Shown here: one piece after another, positions 54,065 through 61,643 of the stretch
Numbering within the stretch: position 1 is the first letter of the stretch
Layout of the letters: each line of letters opens with the position of its first letter
Assembly: GCF_000192865.1 (NCBI RefSeq)
Contig: NC_015276.1
Coordinates: 1,612,001-1,676,000 of the forward strand
Length of the DNA stretch: 64,000 bases
Direction of reading: 5' to 3'
Source of the DNA: Marinomonas mediterranea MMB-1
GTDB lineage: Bacteria > Pseudomonadota > Gammaproteobacteria > Pseudomonadales > Marinomonadaceae
Position numbers and translations under genes: made by a program
The notes under the pieces: generated by a model
The model's database searches: none
The model's input: only the letters and a program-made list of their open reading frames with translations
What the model was told of the DNA's origin: nothing

Positions 54065-54535
54065 ATGAAAGGTGATAAAGACGTTGTTTCTCATTTAAAT
54101 AAAGTATTGGCAAATGAGCTTGTGGGTATTAATCAATATTTCCTACATGCCAGAATGTTTAAAGACTTCGGTTTTGAGAAGTTGGACAAGGCTGATTACA
54201 AAACGTCCATCCAAAAGATGAAAAATGCAGATCGCTTAATCGAGCGTGTACTGTTTTTGGAAGGGTTGCCTAATTTGCAAGATCTCGGAAGACTGCGTAT
54301 TGGTGAAGATGCTCAAGAGATGATCCAAGCGAATATGGAGTTTGAGACAGAGTCTCTAAAAGTGCTTGTTGATGCGATTGGTTTGTGCGAACTAAAGCAA
54401 GACTTCATCAGTCGCGGTGTCTTGGAAGCGATCCAAGAAGAGCAAGAAGAGCAAATTGATTGGTTAGAAACTCAGCAAGAGTTGATTAAGAGCACTGGAC
54501 TTGAAAACTATTTGCAGTCTCAAGTAGACAAATAG
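54065..54535 (+). CDS. Bacterioferritin, haem-binding subunit without ferroxidase centre
   Basis: A 156-residue bacterioferritin with Met52 (SIQKMKNADR) to bind the shared haem. Ferroxidase ligands are lost: Glu51 is Lys, His54 is Asn, Glu127 is Gln and His130 is Gln; Glu18 and Glu94 remain. The rest is typical (LIERVLFLEGLPNLQDLG, ENYLQSQ end). It complements the preceding subunit. Haem in bacterioferritin accepts electrons from Bfd for iron release, and bfd is the next gene, on the opposite strand. A short stem (GCTGTC/GGCAGC, 54545-54560) followed by a T-rich stretch may end the transcript. Confidence 0.93.
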   Translation: MKGDKDVVSHLNKVLANELVGINQYFLHARMFKDFGFEKLDKADYKTSIQKMKNADRLIERVLFLEGLPNLQDLGRLRIGEDAQEMIQANMEFETESLKVLVDAIGLCELKQDFISRGVLEAIQEEQEEQIDWLETQQELIKSTGLENYLQSQVDK

Positions 54536-54629
54536 TTAACATGCGCTGTCTTTTGGCAGCATCGGTTTTATTGGTAATAAATAAAAGACTCGAATAAGTG
54601 ATGTATTTGAGGGGGCTTTTTCGGGTTTT

Positions 54630-54824
54630 TTATGCCACTTTTACAGCGGATTCCGCTAACTGTAACAGCTCTTCGTTGAGAATCGACTTGACGTGCTTGC
54701 AGCATTTGCCGCACTGAGAACCTGCTTCAGTTTCTTGATACAGTTCGCGCATGGTTGTTGCTCCATCCTGAACCGCAGATTTAATCTGATTATCCGTTAC
54801 ACCGTTACAAAGACATACATACAT
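54630..54824 (-). CDS. bfd: Bacterioferritin-associated ferredoxin
   Basis: A 64-residue [2Fe-2S] protein: cluster Cys at 4 and 6 (MYVCLCNGVTD) and in CGKCC near residues 38-42. Bfd binds bacterioferritin and reduces the stored iron for release. It is convergent with the bacterioferritin genes and has a Fur-like palindrome about 50 bp upstream of its start, so it is expected to be induced when iron is low. Confidence 0.95.
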   Translation of the reverse strand: MYVCLCNGVTDNQIKSAVQDGATTMRELYQETEAGSQCGKCCKHVKSILNEELLQLAESAVKVA

Positions 54825-54874
54825 GAATGTAAATCACTCTCAATAAAATTATCATATTGAGACTATAGTTAGAA

Positions 54875-54889
54875 TGATAACGGTTATCA
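54875..54889. promoter_or_regulatory. Fur box upstream of bfd
   Basis: TGATAAC-G-GTTATCA is a perfect 7-1-7 palindrome of the Fur type, located 51 bp before bfd. It could also control transcription to the right, toward a hairpin at 54991-55050. Confidence 0.75.
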
Positions 54890-54990
54890 ATAAAAAAATG
54901 ACTATTTGGTTTCTTGGATTAATAGTTTTTTTAAAAGCTACTAGGTTGGTCTTTTATAAGCGGGGATCAGAAGGTCTGAAAGGGTATAGG

Positions 54991-55050
54991 CATTCTGCAG
55001 TGTATGAGAAAAAGTTATGTTCAATTCCCTGTGCCATACACTGCAGAATG
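54991..55050 (+). repeat. Perfect 16-bp inverted repeat near the bfd Fur box
   Basis: CATTCTGCAGTGTATG (54991-55006) is exactly complementary to 55035-55050, with a 28-base loop. It is followed by TTATGCTGTTTTTAACAG, which has a short T run and a second small hairpin. It may be the 3' end of an iron-regulated RNA starting near the Fur box, or the terminator region of the minus-strand oxidoreductase gene. The rest of the gap 54890-55107 shows no convincing gene. Confidence 0.8.
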
Positions 55051-55107
55051 TTATGCTGTTTTTAACAGGTTAGCTTTGAATTTGGATAAACCGTTTTCTA
55101 AAGCTGA

Positions 55108-55755
55108 TTAGGATAAGTCTTCGTTTTCGATGATGTCGTATAGTGTTTTGAATAGTGACTCTGCGCTATGTGCGCCTTGAATCATGAATTGATCATTGAC
55201 GACATATGTTGGAACGGAGTTTATCCCCATTGTACCAAGGTGCTTTAGTTTCTTTTCCGTCAAGACTTGATCTTCAAGGCAGAATAGATTGTCTATTTCA
55301 GACTGCCCAACACCTGCATCTTTCGCTATCTTTATAAGCTCAGATTTATCACCAATGTTGATGCCTTGGGCGAAGTAAGCGTCAAACAAAGCTAATGCGA
55401 CTGCTGTGCTTAGCTCGCTTGATTTGACTCGCGTCATAAGTTGATGGGCTAAAAAAGTATTAGGCACGATATCATCTTCAGAGAAGTTGAATATGAGGCC
55501 TTCTTGTTGACCGATTTGTTGCAGAGCATGGCTCACTTCATTTAGCTTTTCTTGGCTGCCGAATTTTTTGCTAAGGTAGGCGTCTCGGTCGACGCCTTCT
55601 GCTGGGATTTCTGGATGCAATTCGAACGGTTGCCAGCGAAGGTCAAACTTATAGTCGTCACCAAGTTGTTCAATGGCTTGGTTCAATCTGTTGTATCCTA
55701 AATAACACCAAGGGCATACGTAATCCGCAATGATATCGATGCGTATATCTGCCAT
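55108..55755 (-). CDS. DsbA family oxidoreductase, FrnE-like
   Basis: A 215-residue thioredoxin-fold protein without a signal peptide: CPWC in IADYVCPWCYLGYNRL, the insertion domain of FrnE proteins, and the cis-Pro stretch GINSVPTYVVNDQFMIQGAH. FrnE relatives are cytoplasmic disulfide oxidoreductases or isomerases linked to stress; the name comes from a polyketide pathway. It is in tandem with the Tag-like glycosylase gene on the minus strand, 65 bp apart. Confidence 0.88.
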   Translation of the reverse strand: MADIRIDIIADYVCPWCYLGYNRLNQAIEQLGDDYKFDLRWQPFELHPEIPAEGVDRDAYLSKKFGSQEKLNEVSHALQQIGQQEGLIFNFSEDDIVPNTFLAHQLMTRVKSSELSTAVALALFDAYFAQGINIGDKSELIKIAKDAGVGQSEIDNLFCLEDQVLTEKKLKHLGTMGINSVPTYVVNDQFMIQGAHSAESLFKTLYDIIENEDLS

Positions 55756-55820
55756 TATCTCTCCAATTAATATTTATAACGTCAAATGAGTTGTTTTGAG
55801 TGTGTTGAAATACTCTGATT

Positions 55821-56495
55821 TTAATTCACGCCAAAAGCAATGCATTGGCTAATATGGCTATAGGGTAGCCCTGATTCATCATGCCAGTGATTAAATGCAG
55901 ATTGCGCAGCCGCTAACGCTGATTTTGTCTCTCGTCCCGTCTCTATAATACCATTGGAACGCAAATAGCCTTCAACATCTTTGGTTAATAAGAATGAATC
56001 TTTTCCCATACTTCTCAGGGTGTAAGGTCCAGTATTACCACCTAACCTGTTTCCTTGTTTTTTTAGTTGTTGCCAGAGCTCCACTATATTGCTGCTCGGC
56101 CATTCGCTGACAAAGTTTGAAAAGCTCCCATGCTCTTTGGCGATTTCATGAATCATGGCAGCATTATCCCTAATCGTCATTACTTTCCCCAAGTGGCGAA
56201 TGATACGAGTGTCTTTCGCCTTCTCTTCCCACATTTCGTTGTGGATCAGGAGCATTTTTTCTATATCGAAGTTAAAGAAGACGGTTTCGAAATTCGGCCA
56301 TTTGTCGCGTACAACTTTCCAGCTTATACCGGATTGAAATACTTTTTGTGAAAAAGCAGATAGCCATCGATCATCCGAGATGCTCTCAAGCGCGTTTTTA
56401 TCAAGAGGAGTGAAGAGATGCTCTTTTAACGTCTCTTCGTTAGTGAATCTGGTGACGGCTCGTTCATAAATGTTTTCAAACGCTTCGTAATTCAT
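55821..56495 (-). CDS. DNA-3-methyladenine glycosylase I-like protein
   Basis: A 224-residue protein of the Tag superfamily: FSQKVFQSGISWKVVRDKWP, corresponding to the helix with the catalytic Glu region of Tag, then KDTRIIRHLGKV and DNAAMIHEIAKEHGSF. The N-terminal zinc ligands (Cys4, His17) of classical Tag are absent, although an HxxxC is seen near the end (HISQC). It therefore belongs to the non-canonical branch, whose substrate is not established. Probably base-excision repair. Confidence 0.78.
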   Translation of the reverse strand: MNYEAFENIYERAVTRFTNEETLKEHLFTPLDKNALESISDDRWLSAFSQKVFQSGISWKVVRDKWPNFETVFFNFDIEKMLLIHNEMWEEKAKDTRIIRHLGKVMTIRDNAAMIHEIAKEHGSFSNFVSEWPSSNIVELWQQLKKQGNRLGGNTGPYTLRSMGKDSFLLTKDVEGYLRSNGIIETGRETKSALAAAQSAFNHWHDESGLPYSHISQCIAFGVN

Positions 56496-56668
56496 GCTGT
56501 CTCCGCAGGGGTAGTAAGTTGTGCGACCTATAATATCATCTTAAAAGTGAGTGGCGAGTCACGCCTTGAGGTGTATAAGTCTTCCTGATACTTTTTTGTG
56601 TGCCTACCTACCGCTTTAACATATAATCGCCCTCTATAGTAGTTAGGACGGAACGAGAGAGAATCTAT

Positions 56669-57394
56669 ATGACGCACTTGAGCGTGAATCTAAATAAAAT
56701 TGGCTTGTTACGAAATTCTCGCGGTCGAGATTACCCAAATGTGGTTGAGATGGCGAAAAGAACGCTTGATTTAGGGGCTTTTGGGGTGACGATTCATCCA
56801 AGGCCTGATCAGCGCCATGCTACATACAAAGATGCGCACGACTTAAAGAACTTACTTAAGAAGTATCCAGGCAAAGAATTAAATATTGAAGGATTTCCAG
56901 ATAAAGAATTTTTGAATGTCGTTTTAGAGGCTCAACCTGACCAGTGCACACTCGTTCCTGATGATCCAAATCAGTTAACTTCTGATCATGGTTGGAATAT
57001 TGCTCGTGATCAGGACGCATTGCGTCCGGTAATTGGAAAGCTAAAAGCTCAAGGCATTCGCGTTGTTTTGTTTATGGATCCCATCGCTGAAAACATGAAA
57101 CTTGCCAAAGAGGTTGGGGCTGATAGGGTTGAGCTATATACGGAAGAATACGCTAGCCAATACGATACAGAAGAAAGAGCTGCGGTTTTACAGCGTTATC
57201 AGGATGCTGCTCAGGCTGCATTGGATGCTGGTTTAGGTGTAAATGCGGGTCATGATCTAGATCTAAGTAACGTGGAAGCACTGTGTGAGAACGGAGCGAT
57301 TACGGAAGTGTCTATCGGACATGCTTTGACGGTCGAAGCCCTAGAATACGGCTGGGATAATGTTGTAAAAATGTATCTTGAAAAGCTCAGCTAG
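56669..57394 (+). CDS. pdxJ: Pyridoxine 5'-phosphate synthase
   Basis: A 241-residue TIM-barrel enzyme: LSVNLNKIGLLRNSRGRDYP at the N terminus, GVTIHPRPDQRHA, VNAGHDLDLSNV and EVSIGHALTVEALEYG at the C terminus. It condenses 1-deoxyxylulose 5-phosphate with the product of PdxA. Directly followed by the DTW-domain gene. Confidence 0.95.
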   Translation: MTHLSVNLNKIGLLRNSRGRDYPNVVEMAKRTLDLGAFGVTIHPRPDQRHATYKDAHDLKNLLKKYPGKELNIEGFPDKEFLNVVLEAQPDQCTLVPDDPNQLTSDHGWNIARDQDALRPVIGKLKAQGIRVVLFMDPIAENMKLAKEVGADRVELYTEEYASQYDTEERAAVLQRYQDAAQAALDAGLGVNAGHDLDLSNVEALCENGAITEVSIGHALTVEALEYGWDNVVKMYLEKLS

Positions 57395-57395
57395 C

Positions 57396-57992
57396 ATGAC
57401 CGGAAGACAGCGCCAACATTGTGATAAATGTGGCTTTATTGATCGGCAGTGTGTTTGTCAGTTCATACGACAGGCAAGAGTGCCGCAACGCGTCATCATT
57501 ATTCAAGATCAAAAAGAGGCGAGCCATGCCAAGAATACGGTTGGTTTGCTTTCATTGGCGCTTCCACAAATTGAAGTGATTAAAGTGCAGGTTGATGAGG
57601 ATGTGTCATCTTATCTGACGGGCTTTTCGCCCGATGATACTGCCTTACTGCATCCTTCAGAGCATGCAGAGGTTATTGAGTCTCTGGATGTTGATCGGAA
57701 ATTTGGTATTAATACGTTGGTGGTGATTGATGCCACTTGGCGGCGAGCGAAGCGGATTCTACTCTCAAACCCGAGCTTACAGAAGTTTCCCGCTTTAACG
57801 TTTGGTCAGACTGTGAAGAGTGTATATAGTATTCGTAAGGCTCCTTCGGCCGAAGACTTGTCAACGTTTGAGGCAGGCGTCTATGCTTTAGAGCAGTTGA
57901 ATAATATTCGTTTGGAGCCTTTAGTCGAATTCATGGCGCGCTCCATAGATTGGCAATGGCGGGATCAGCCTAAAGAGCACCGGCACAATTGA
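57396..57992 (+). CDS. tapT: DTW-domain tRNA-uridine aminocarboxypropyltransferase
   Basis: About 198 residues. Cys pairs near the N terminus (CDKCGFIDRQCVC) suggest a metal site; the DTW motif reads DATW in VVIDATWRRAKRILLSNP. The family adds the acp group of SAM to uridine 47 of tRNA (E. coli TapT/YfiP). I use the ATG one base after the pdxJ stop; a TTG at 57378 would overlap pdxJ. Orthology to TapT rather than the related TtuA/DTWD branch is likely but not certain. Confidence 0.82.
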   Translation: MTGRQRQHCDKCGFIDRQCVCQFIRQARVPQRVIIIQDQKEASHAKNTVGLLSLALPQIEVIKVQVDEDVSSYLTGFSPDDTALLHPSEHAEVIESLDVDRKFGINTLVVIDATWRRAKRILLSNPSLQKFPALTFGQTVKSVYSIRKAPSAEDLSTFEAGVYALEQLNNIRLEPLVEFMARSIDWQWRDQPKEHRHN

Positions 57993-58090
57993 ACGTGAGC
58001 AGTTGAACCTGAAAAGTTAGCAGCTTGCTTCTTAGCATTCACATTTGTTGCTTGCTCAAGAGTAAAGTACAAAATTAAGGTATGCATTGA

Positions 58091-58375
58091 ATGACAAATA
58101 AAACAGAGACAGAGATTGAAGCGGCAGTGTTTAGACGATTGTTAGAACACCTTGATAGTCGCAAAGACGTTCAAAATATCGAATTGATGAATCTTGCTGG
58201 ATTTTGCCGAAATTGTTTAAGTAAATGGTACTCTGCAGCGGCAGAAGAACGTGGAGTCGACGTGAACTACGAGGCAGCACGTGAACTGGTCTATGGAGAG
58301 CCTTACGCCGAATGGAAAGACAAATATCAGACGACTGCTACTCAGGAGCAGATCGAAGCGTTTAATAAGAAGTAG
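58091..58375 (+). CDS. DUF1244 domain protein
   Basis: A 94-residue protein with the DUF1244 signature: VFRRLLEHLDSRKDVQNIEL, LAGFCRNCLSKWY and YGEPYAEWKDKYQ. Two Cys in FCRNC could bind metal. Function unknown; common in Proteobacteria. It precedes the lapG-like gene by 56 bp on the same strand. Confidence 0.88.
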   Translation: MTNKTETEIEAAVFRRLLEHLDSRKDVQNIELMNLAGFCRNCLSKWYSAAAEERGVDVNYEAARELVYGEPYAEWKDKYQTTATQEQIEAFNKK

Positions 58376-58431
58376 AAGGTGAAAATGGGCCTTTTGAACT
58401 TGCCTATTACCCTTTGTACTGGGAAGAGTGT

Positions 58432-59082
58432 ATGACCTCTTTTCGGGCTATTGTATTTGCCCTTGTCTTGGTTGTGCCGAGCTACTGCCTCTATGCGAAA
58501 ATATCGGATTCGTACCGTGCTTTGGCGGCAAAAATTGGTTCTGAATATGGAGGTCGTGCCGAAAAGCGTATTTTGGCATGGCGCCAAGTGATTGATGACA
58601 ACCGAAATGCCAAGATAGTTGATAAATTAAAGGCCGTAAATAACTTCTTTAACCTAATGGATTTTGTTGATGATATTGATCATTGGGGGAAGAAAGATTA
58701 TTGGGCAACACCAGTCGAATTTCTCGCCACACGCGGTGGGGACTGTGAAGATTTTACCATAGCAAAGTATTTTGCACTTAGAGAGCTTGGCGTACCGGAC
58801 GAAAAATTACGTCTTGTTTACGTTAAAGCGTTGAAACTCAATCAACATCACATGGTGTTGGCGTATTATCATAAACCTACCTCTGTCCCTGTGATTCTGG
58901 ACAATTTAGACAAAGAACTTAAACCTGCATCGAAGCGAAGAGACCTTTTGCCAATTTATTCGTTTAATGCTGAAAACCTTTGGCTATCAAAAGAGAAGGG
59001 GCGAGGTGTGTTGGTAGGTGGCTCCTCAAGACTTAGCTTGTGGACTGACTTAAATAACCGACTCACGGAATTTGAAAAGTAG
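58432..59082 (+). CDS. lapG: LapG-like periplasmic cysteine protease (BTLCP family)
   Basis: About 216 residues with an N-terminal signal sequence (FRAIVFALVLVVPSYCLYA). The transglutaminase-like core has C105 in TRGGDCEDFTIAKYF, H140 in LNQHHMVLAYY and D157 in PVILDNLDKEL. LapG cleaves the N-terminal retention module of giant adhesins of the LapA type and so releases biofilm cells. Start chosen at 58432, with GGAAGAG just upstream. The next gene, ten bases away, is the LapD-like receptor that would hold it in check. Confidence 0.9.
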   Translation: MTSFRAIVFALVLVVPSYCLYAKISDSYRALAAKIGSEYGGRAEKRILAWRQVIDDNRNAKIVDKLKAVNNFFNLMDFVDDIDHWGKKDYWATPVEFLATRGGDCEDFTIAKYFALRELGVPDEKLRLVYVKALKLNQHHMVLAYYHKPTSVPVILDNLDKELKPASKRRDLLPIYSFNAENLWLSKEKGRGVLVGGSSRLSLWTDLNNRLTEFEK

Positions 59083-59091
59083 GAGACTCTA

Positions 59092-61050
59092 ATGACACTT
59101 TTTCGGCAACTTATGCTGACCATTTTTATACTCTTGTCTTTTGTTTTGATGGTAGTAATGGCCATTAACTTTAAGACGACAAAAGACTACTTGGTTGAGC
59201 AGTTGCGATCAACGACCCAAGACACTGCCACATCGCTAAGTATGCAGGTGTCTGACTTTATGGCATTAGAGGATTATGCGTCAGTCGATAGTTCACTTAA
59301 TGCCGTCTTTGATAGCGGTTATTTTTCTAAGGTTCGAGTCCATGTTTATGATACGGATTCAGATGTTGAAAGGTCGAATCAAACCGTCATTCAGGGTGTG
59401 CCAGCGTGGTTTATAAACTCTATTGATTTCGAGGTGCCAACAGCCAAAGCCGTGGTTTCAAATGGTTGGAATGAGCTTGGTCAAATATACGTCACAGGAA
59501 GTGCTGGTTATGGTTATTTTCAGTTGTGGAATGCGACGCGAGGCTTACTACTCTCGTTCCTGATTATTGGCTTGGTGACGATAGCGGTTGGTTGGGTCAT
59601 GATTCGGTGGTTGTTTAAGCCATTGGCTGAGGTGGAAAAGCAAGCGGAAGCGATTCAGCAGCGTAAATTTGTACGGATGGAAAAGCTACCCAAAACCCGA
59701 GAACTGAAGTCAGTTGTTCAGTCAATGAACCGCATGGCTGAAAAGTTAGAAAAAGAGTTTGAGGCGGAAGCAGAAACGGCACAATGGCTTCAGGCAAAAG
59801 CGTTTAAAGATCCCGTTAGTGGGTTAGGCAATCGAAACTTTTTTGATAGCCAGATAAAGGCTCATTTTTCTGACGCCGATCGAGTGGTTGATGGGCTGTT
59901 GCTTGTAAGCTTGGCAGATTTAGGTCGCCTCAATAATGAGAGAGGTTATGAGGCAACGGATTTATTTATTCGTTCGTCCGCCGACATTATTCAAAGTCAG
60001 GTTAGCTTGTCTTCTGCCGAAGCCGTATTGGCGCGTTTAGGGGGAGCGGACTTTATTGTACTGTTGCCTAACATTGACCTTGATCGACTTAAGCATTTTG
60101 TTGATGAGACAATTGCAGCACTGCATGAGCTTGCGAGCTCTCGAATCAGTTATTCTGAGTCCGTTGCTAATATCGGTGCGGTCTTGATTGATCAGGCTGA
60201 TGATAGATCAGCGGCGATGGCTCAAGTTGATGCCGCTTTACGAGCCGCTAAGACGGCTGGATCAAATCAGGTTCGAGTATTCGATAGCGAAGCGGGTGAT
60301 GACCTAGCGATCGGGCGTATGGCATGGCGTGATATGCTTGAAACTGCAATCGAGTCGAGCTCATTTACGTTGCGTAAGCAAAAAGTATCTGGGCTTGATG
60401 ACTTAGATAATGTGTTTCACGAAGAGATCTATGCCAGCCTAGAGCATGAAGGTAAGCAGTATCACGCAGGTTACTTTATCGGTCTCGCTGAGCAGTTTGA
60501 CTTGGGTGATCAAGTGGATCAGGTCATTATCAAGCGTGTTTTAGCCTATTTAGATCAAGAAAAGTCGAGCGCACAGCTTGCTGTTAACTTGTCTGCGTCG
60601 GCTTACGCGAAGCCGTCTTTTGTGGCTTGGTTGGATGTGCTTTTAGAAGGGGTGTCGCAAGACATCAAGTCGAAGTTGGCTTTTGAGATTTCTGAGCAAA
60701 GTGTGCTGTCGACCGAAGATCATTCCTTCCTACTTGTGCAAACCTTAAAGAGACACAAGGTCACGTTTGGTATAGACAATGTTGGTAAGCAGTTTTCCGC
60801 TTTCCAATATTTGCAGACCTTAATGCCCGACTACGTAAAAGTAGATCCTTCATACACCAAGATGGCGGTTGGCGAAGATGCGGAGTCTTTCTTCATGCAT
60901 ACGTTGTGTAAGATGTTTGGAAGCTTAAACATACAAGTGATTGCGACAGGGGTTGAGACGACAAGTCAGATAGATGAGTTGAAACGATTTGATATTGTTA
61001 GCGTGCAAGGGTACGCAATTGGTAGACCGCAGGAAATGGTAATCCAATAA
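59092..61050 (+). CDS. lapD: LapD-like c-di-GMP receptor (degenerate GGDEF-EAL)
   Basis: A 652-residue inner-membrane protein. Membrane helix about 5-25, periplasmic LapD_MoxY_N-type domain about 26-150, second helix about 153-175, HAMP, then a GGDEF domain whose motif reads GGADF and an EAL domain whose EAL motif is not conserved (EEIYASL) although VNLSASAYA, FGIDNVGKQFSAF and DYVKVDPSY remain. It therefore probably binds c-di-GMP without making or degrading it. LapD with c-di-GMP sequesters LapG, keeping adhesin on the cell. Confidence 0.92.
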   Translation: MTLFRQLMLTIFILLSFVLMVVMAINFKTTKDYLVEQLRSTTQDTATSLSMQVSDFMALEDYASVDSSLNAVFDSGYFSKVRVHVYDTDSDVERSNQTVIQGVPAWFINSIDFEVPTAKAVVSNGWNELGQIYVTGSAGYGYFQLWNATRGLLLSFLIIGLVTIAVGWVMIRWLFKPLAEVEKQAEAIQQRKFVRMEKLPKTRELKSVVQSMNRMAEKLEKEFEAEAETAQWLQAKAFKDPVSGLGNRNFFDSQIKAHFSDADRVVDGLLLVSLADLGRLNNERGYEATDLFIRSSADIIQSQVSLSSAEAVLARLGGADFIVLLPNIDLDRLKHFVDETIAALHELASSRISYSESVANIGAVLIDQADDRSAAMAQVDAALRAAKTAGSNQVRVFDSEAGDDLAIGRMAWRDMLETAIESSSFTLRKQKVSGLDDLDNVFHEEIYASLEHEGKQYHAGYFIGLAEQFDLGDQVDQVIIKRVLAYLDQEKSSAQLAVNLSASAYAKPSFVAWLDVLLEGVSQDIKSKLAFEISEQSVLSTEDHSFLLVQTLKRHKVTFGIDNVGKQFSAFQYLQTLMPDYVKVDPSYTKMAVGEDAESFFMHTLCKMFGSLNIQVIATGVETTSQIDELKRFDIVSVQGYAIGRPQEMVIQ

Positions 61051-61064
61051 AATTCTTAATTTGC

Positions 61065-61097
61065 GTAAATGAGCCGGTAAGTTACTGACTCATTTAC
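61065..61097. terminator. Hairpin between lapD-like gene and the convergent small gene
   Basis: GTAAATGAG and CTCATTTAC form a perfect 9-bp stem with a 15-base loop. The flanking A run (61098-61104) is on the wrong side for a standard plus-strand terminator, but its position between convergent genes suggests a role at transcript ends. Confidence 0.45.
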
Positions 61098-61132
61098 AAA
61101 AAAAGCACAAAACGTTACCAGAAAAAAGGACG

Positions 61133-61495
61133 CTAAATAAGCGAGTCATTACCTGCAGGAGGTAGGTCTTCGCTGATCAAAATAGCATCGTTTGAACCGT
61201 TGTGGACACCACGAACCCACTTTCTGCTCAATAGCTTTTTCTGAGCGGCTATGGGCAGCTCTGTAAATTGAATGAGTCGTTTTTCCGCTAACAAGTCAAT
61301 TAAATCCTCTAAAACACGCATCATGTCTTGGTCTGAGGTCGTTAGCAGCTCTTGCGTATCTTTACCGTCAAGTTTTGATTCGACGATGCCAGCGACGACT
61401 GGGTCGTCAGGAGCGACTAATTTTGAATATTCCTCGCTTTGTTGTGTTGCCACATCAATAATTTCGCCTGCATCATTTAGCTTGGCATATAACAT
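61133..61495 (-). CDS. Small conserved protein (annotated elsewhere as 'tryptophan synthase beta-like')
   Basis: A 120-residue protein with MLYAKLNDAGEIIDVATQQS and the conserved core DQDMMRVLEDLIDLLAEKRL, IQFTELPIAAQKKLLSRK. It matches a pseudomonad family often mislabelled tryptophan synthase beta-like; it has no PLP-enzyme features and is far too short. No function known. It sits, on the opposite strand, between the lapD-like and lapB-like genes and probably is unrelated to them. Confidence 0.8.
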   Translation of the reverse strand: MLYAKLNDAGEIIDVATQQSEEYSKLVAPDDPVVAGIVESKLDGKDTQELLTTSDQDMMRVLEDLIDLLAEKRLIQFTELPIAAQKKLLSRKWVRGVHNGSNDAILISEDLPPAGNDSLI

Positions 61496-61643
61496 AGTTC
61501 GCTTCCTCGTCTTACGTCATTCTCATTCCTCATCATGCTTCCCATAATAAGAAATAAACTCTATTCTAGTCTAGTATATACGAATTCGAAATTTGTGACT
61601 GGCGTGTTCCTAATCGCTAGTAGTAAAGGAGCAATTGGTTAAC

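Noticed and set aside
54874..55065. Open frame of 63 codons on the plus strand after the bfd Fur box
   Set aside because: Its ATG lies inside the Fur palindrome, there is no ribosome binding site, and its second half is translated from the inverted repeat; a non-coding explanation fits better.
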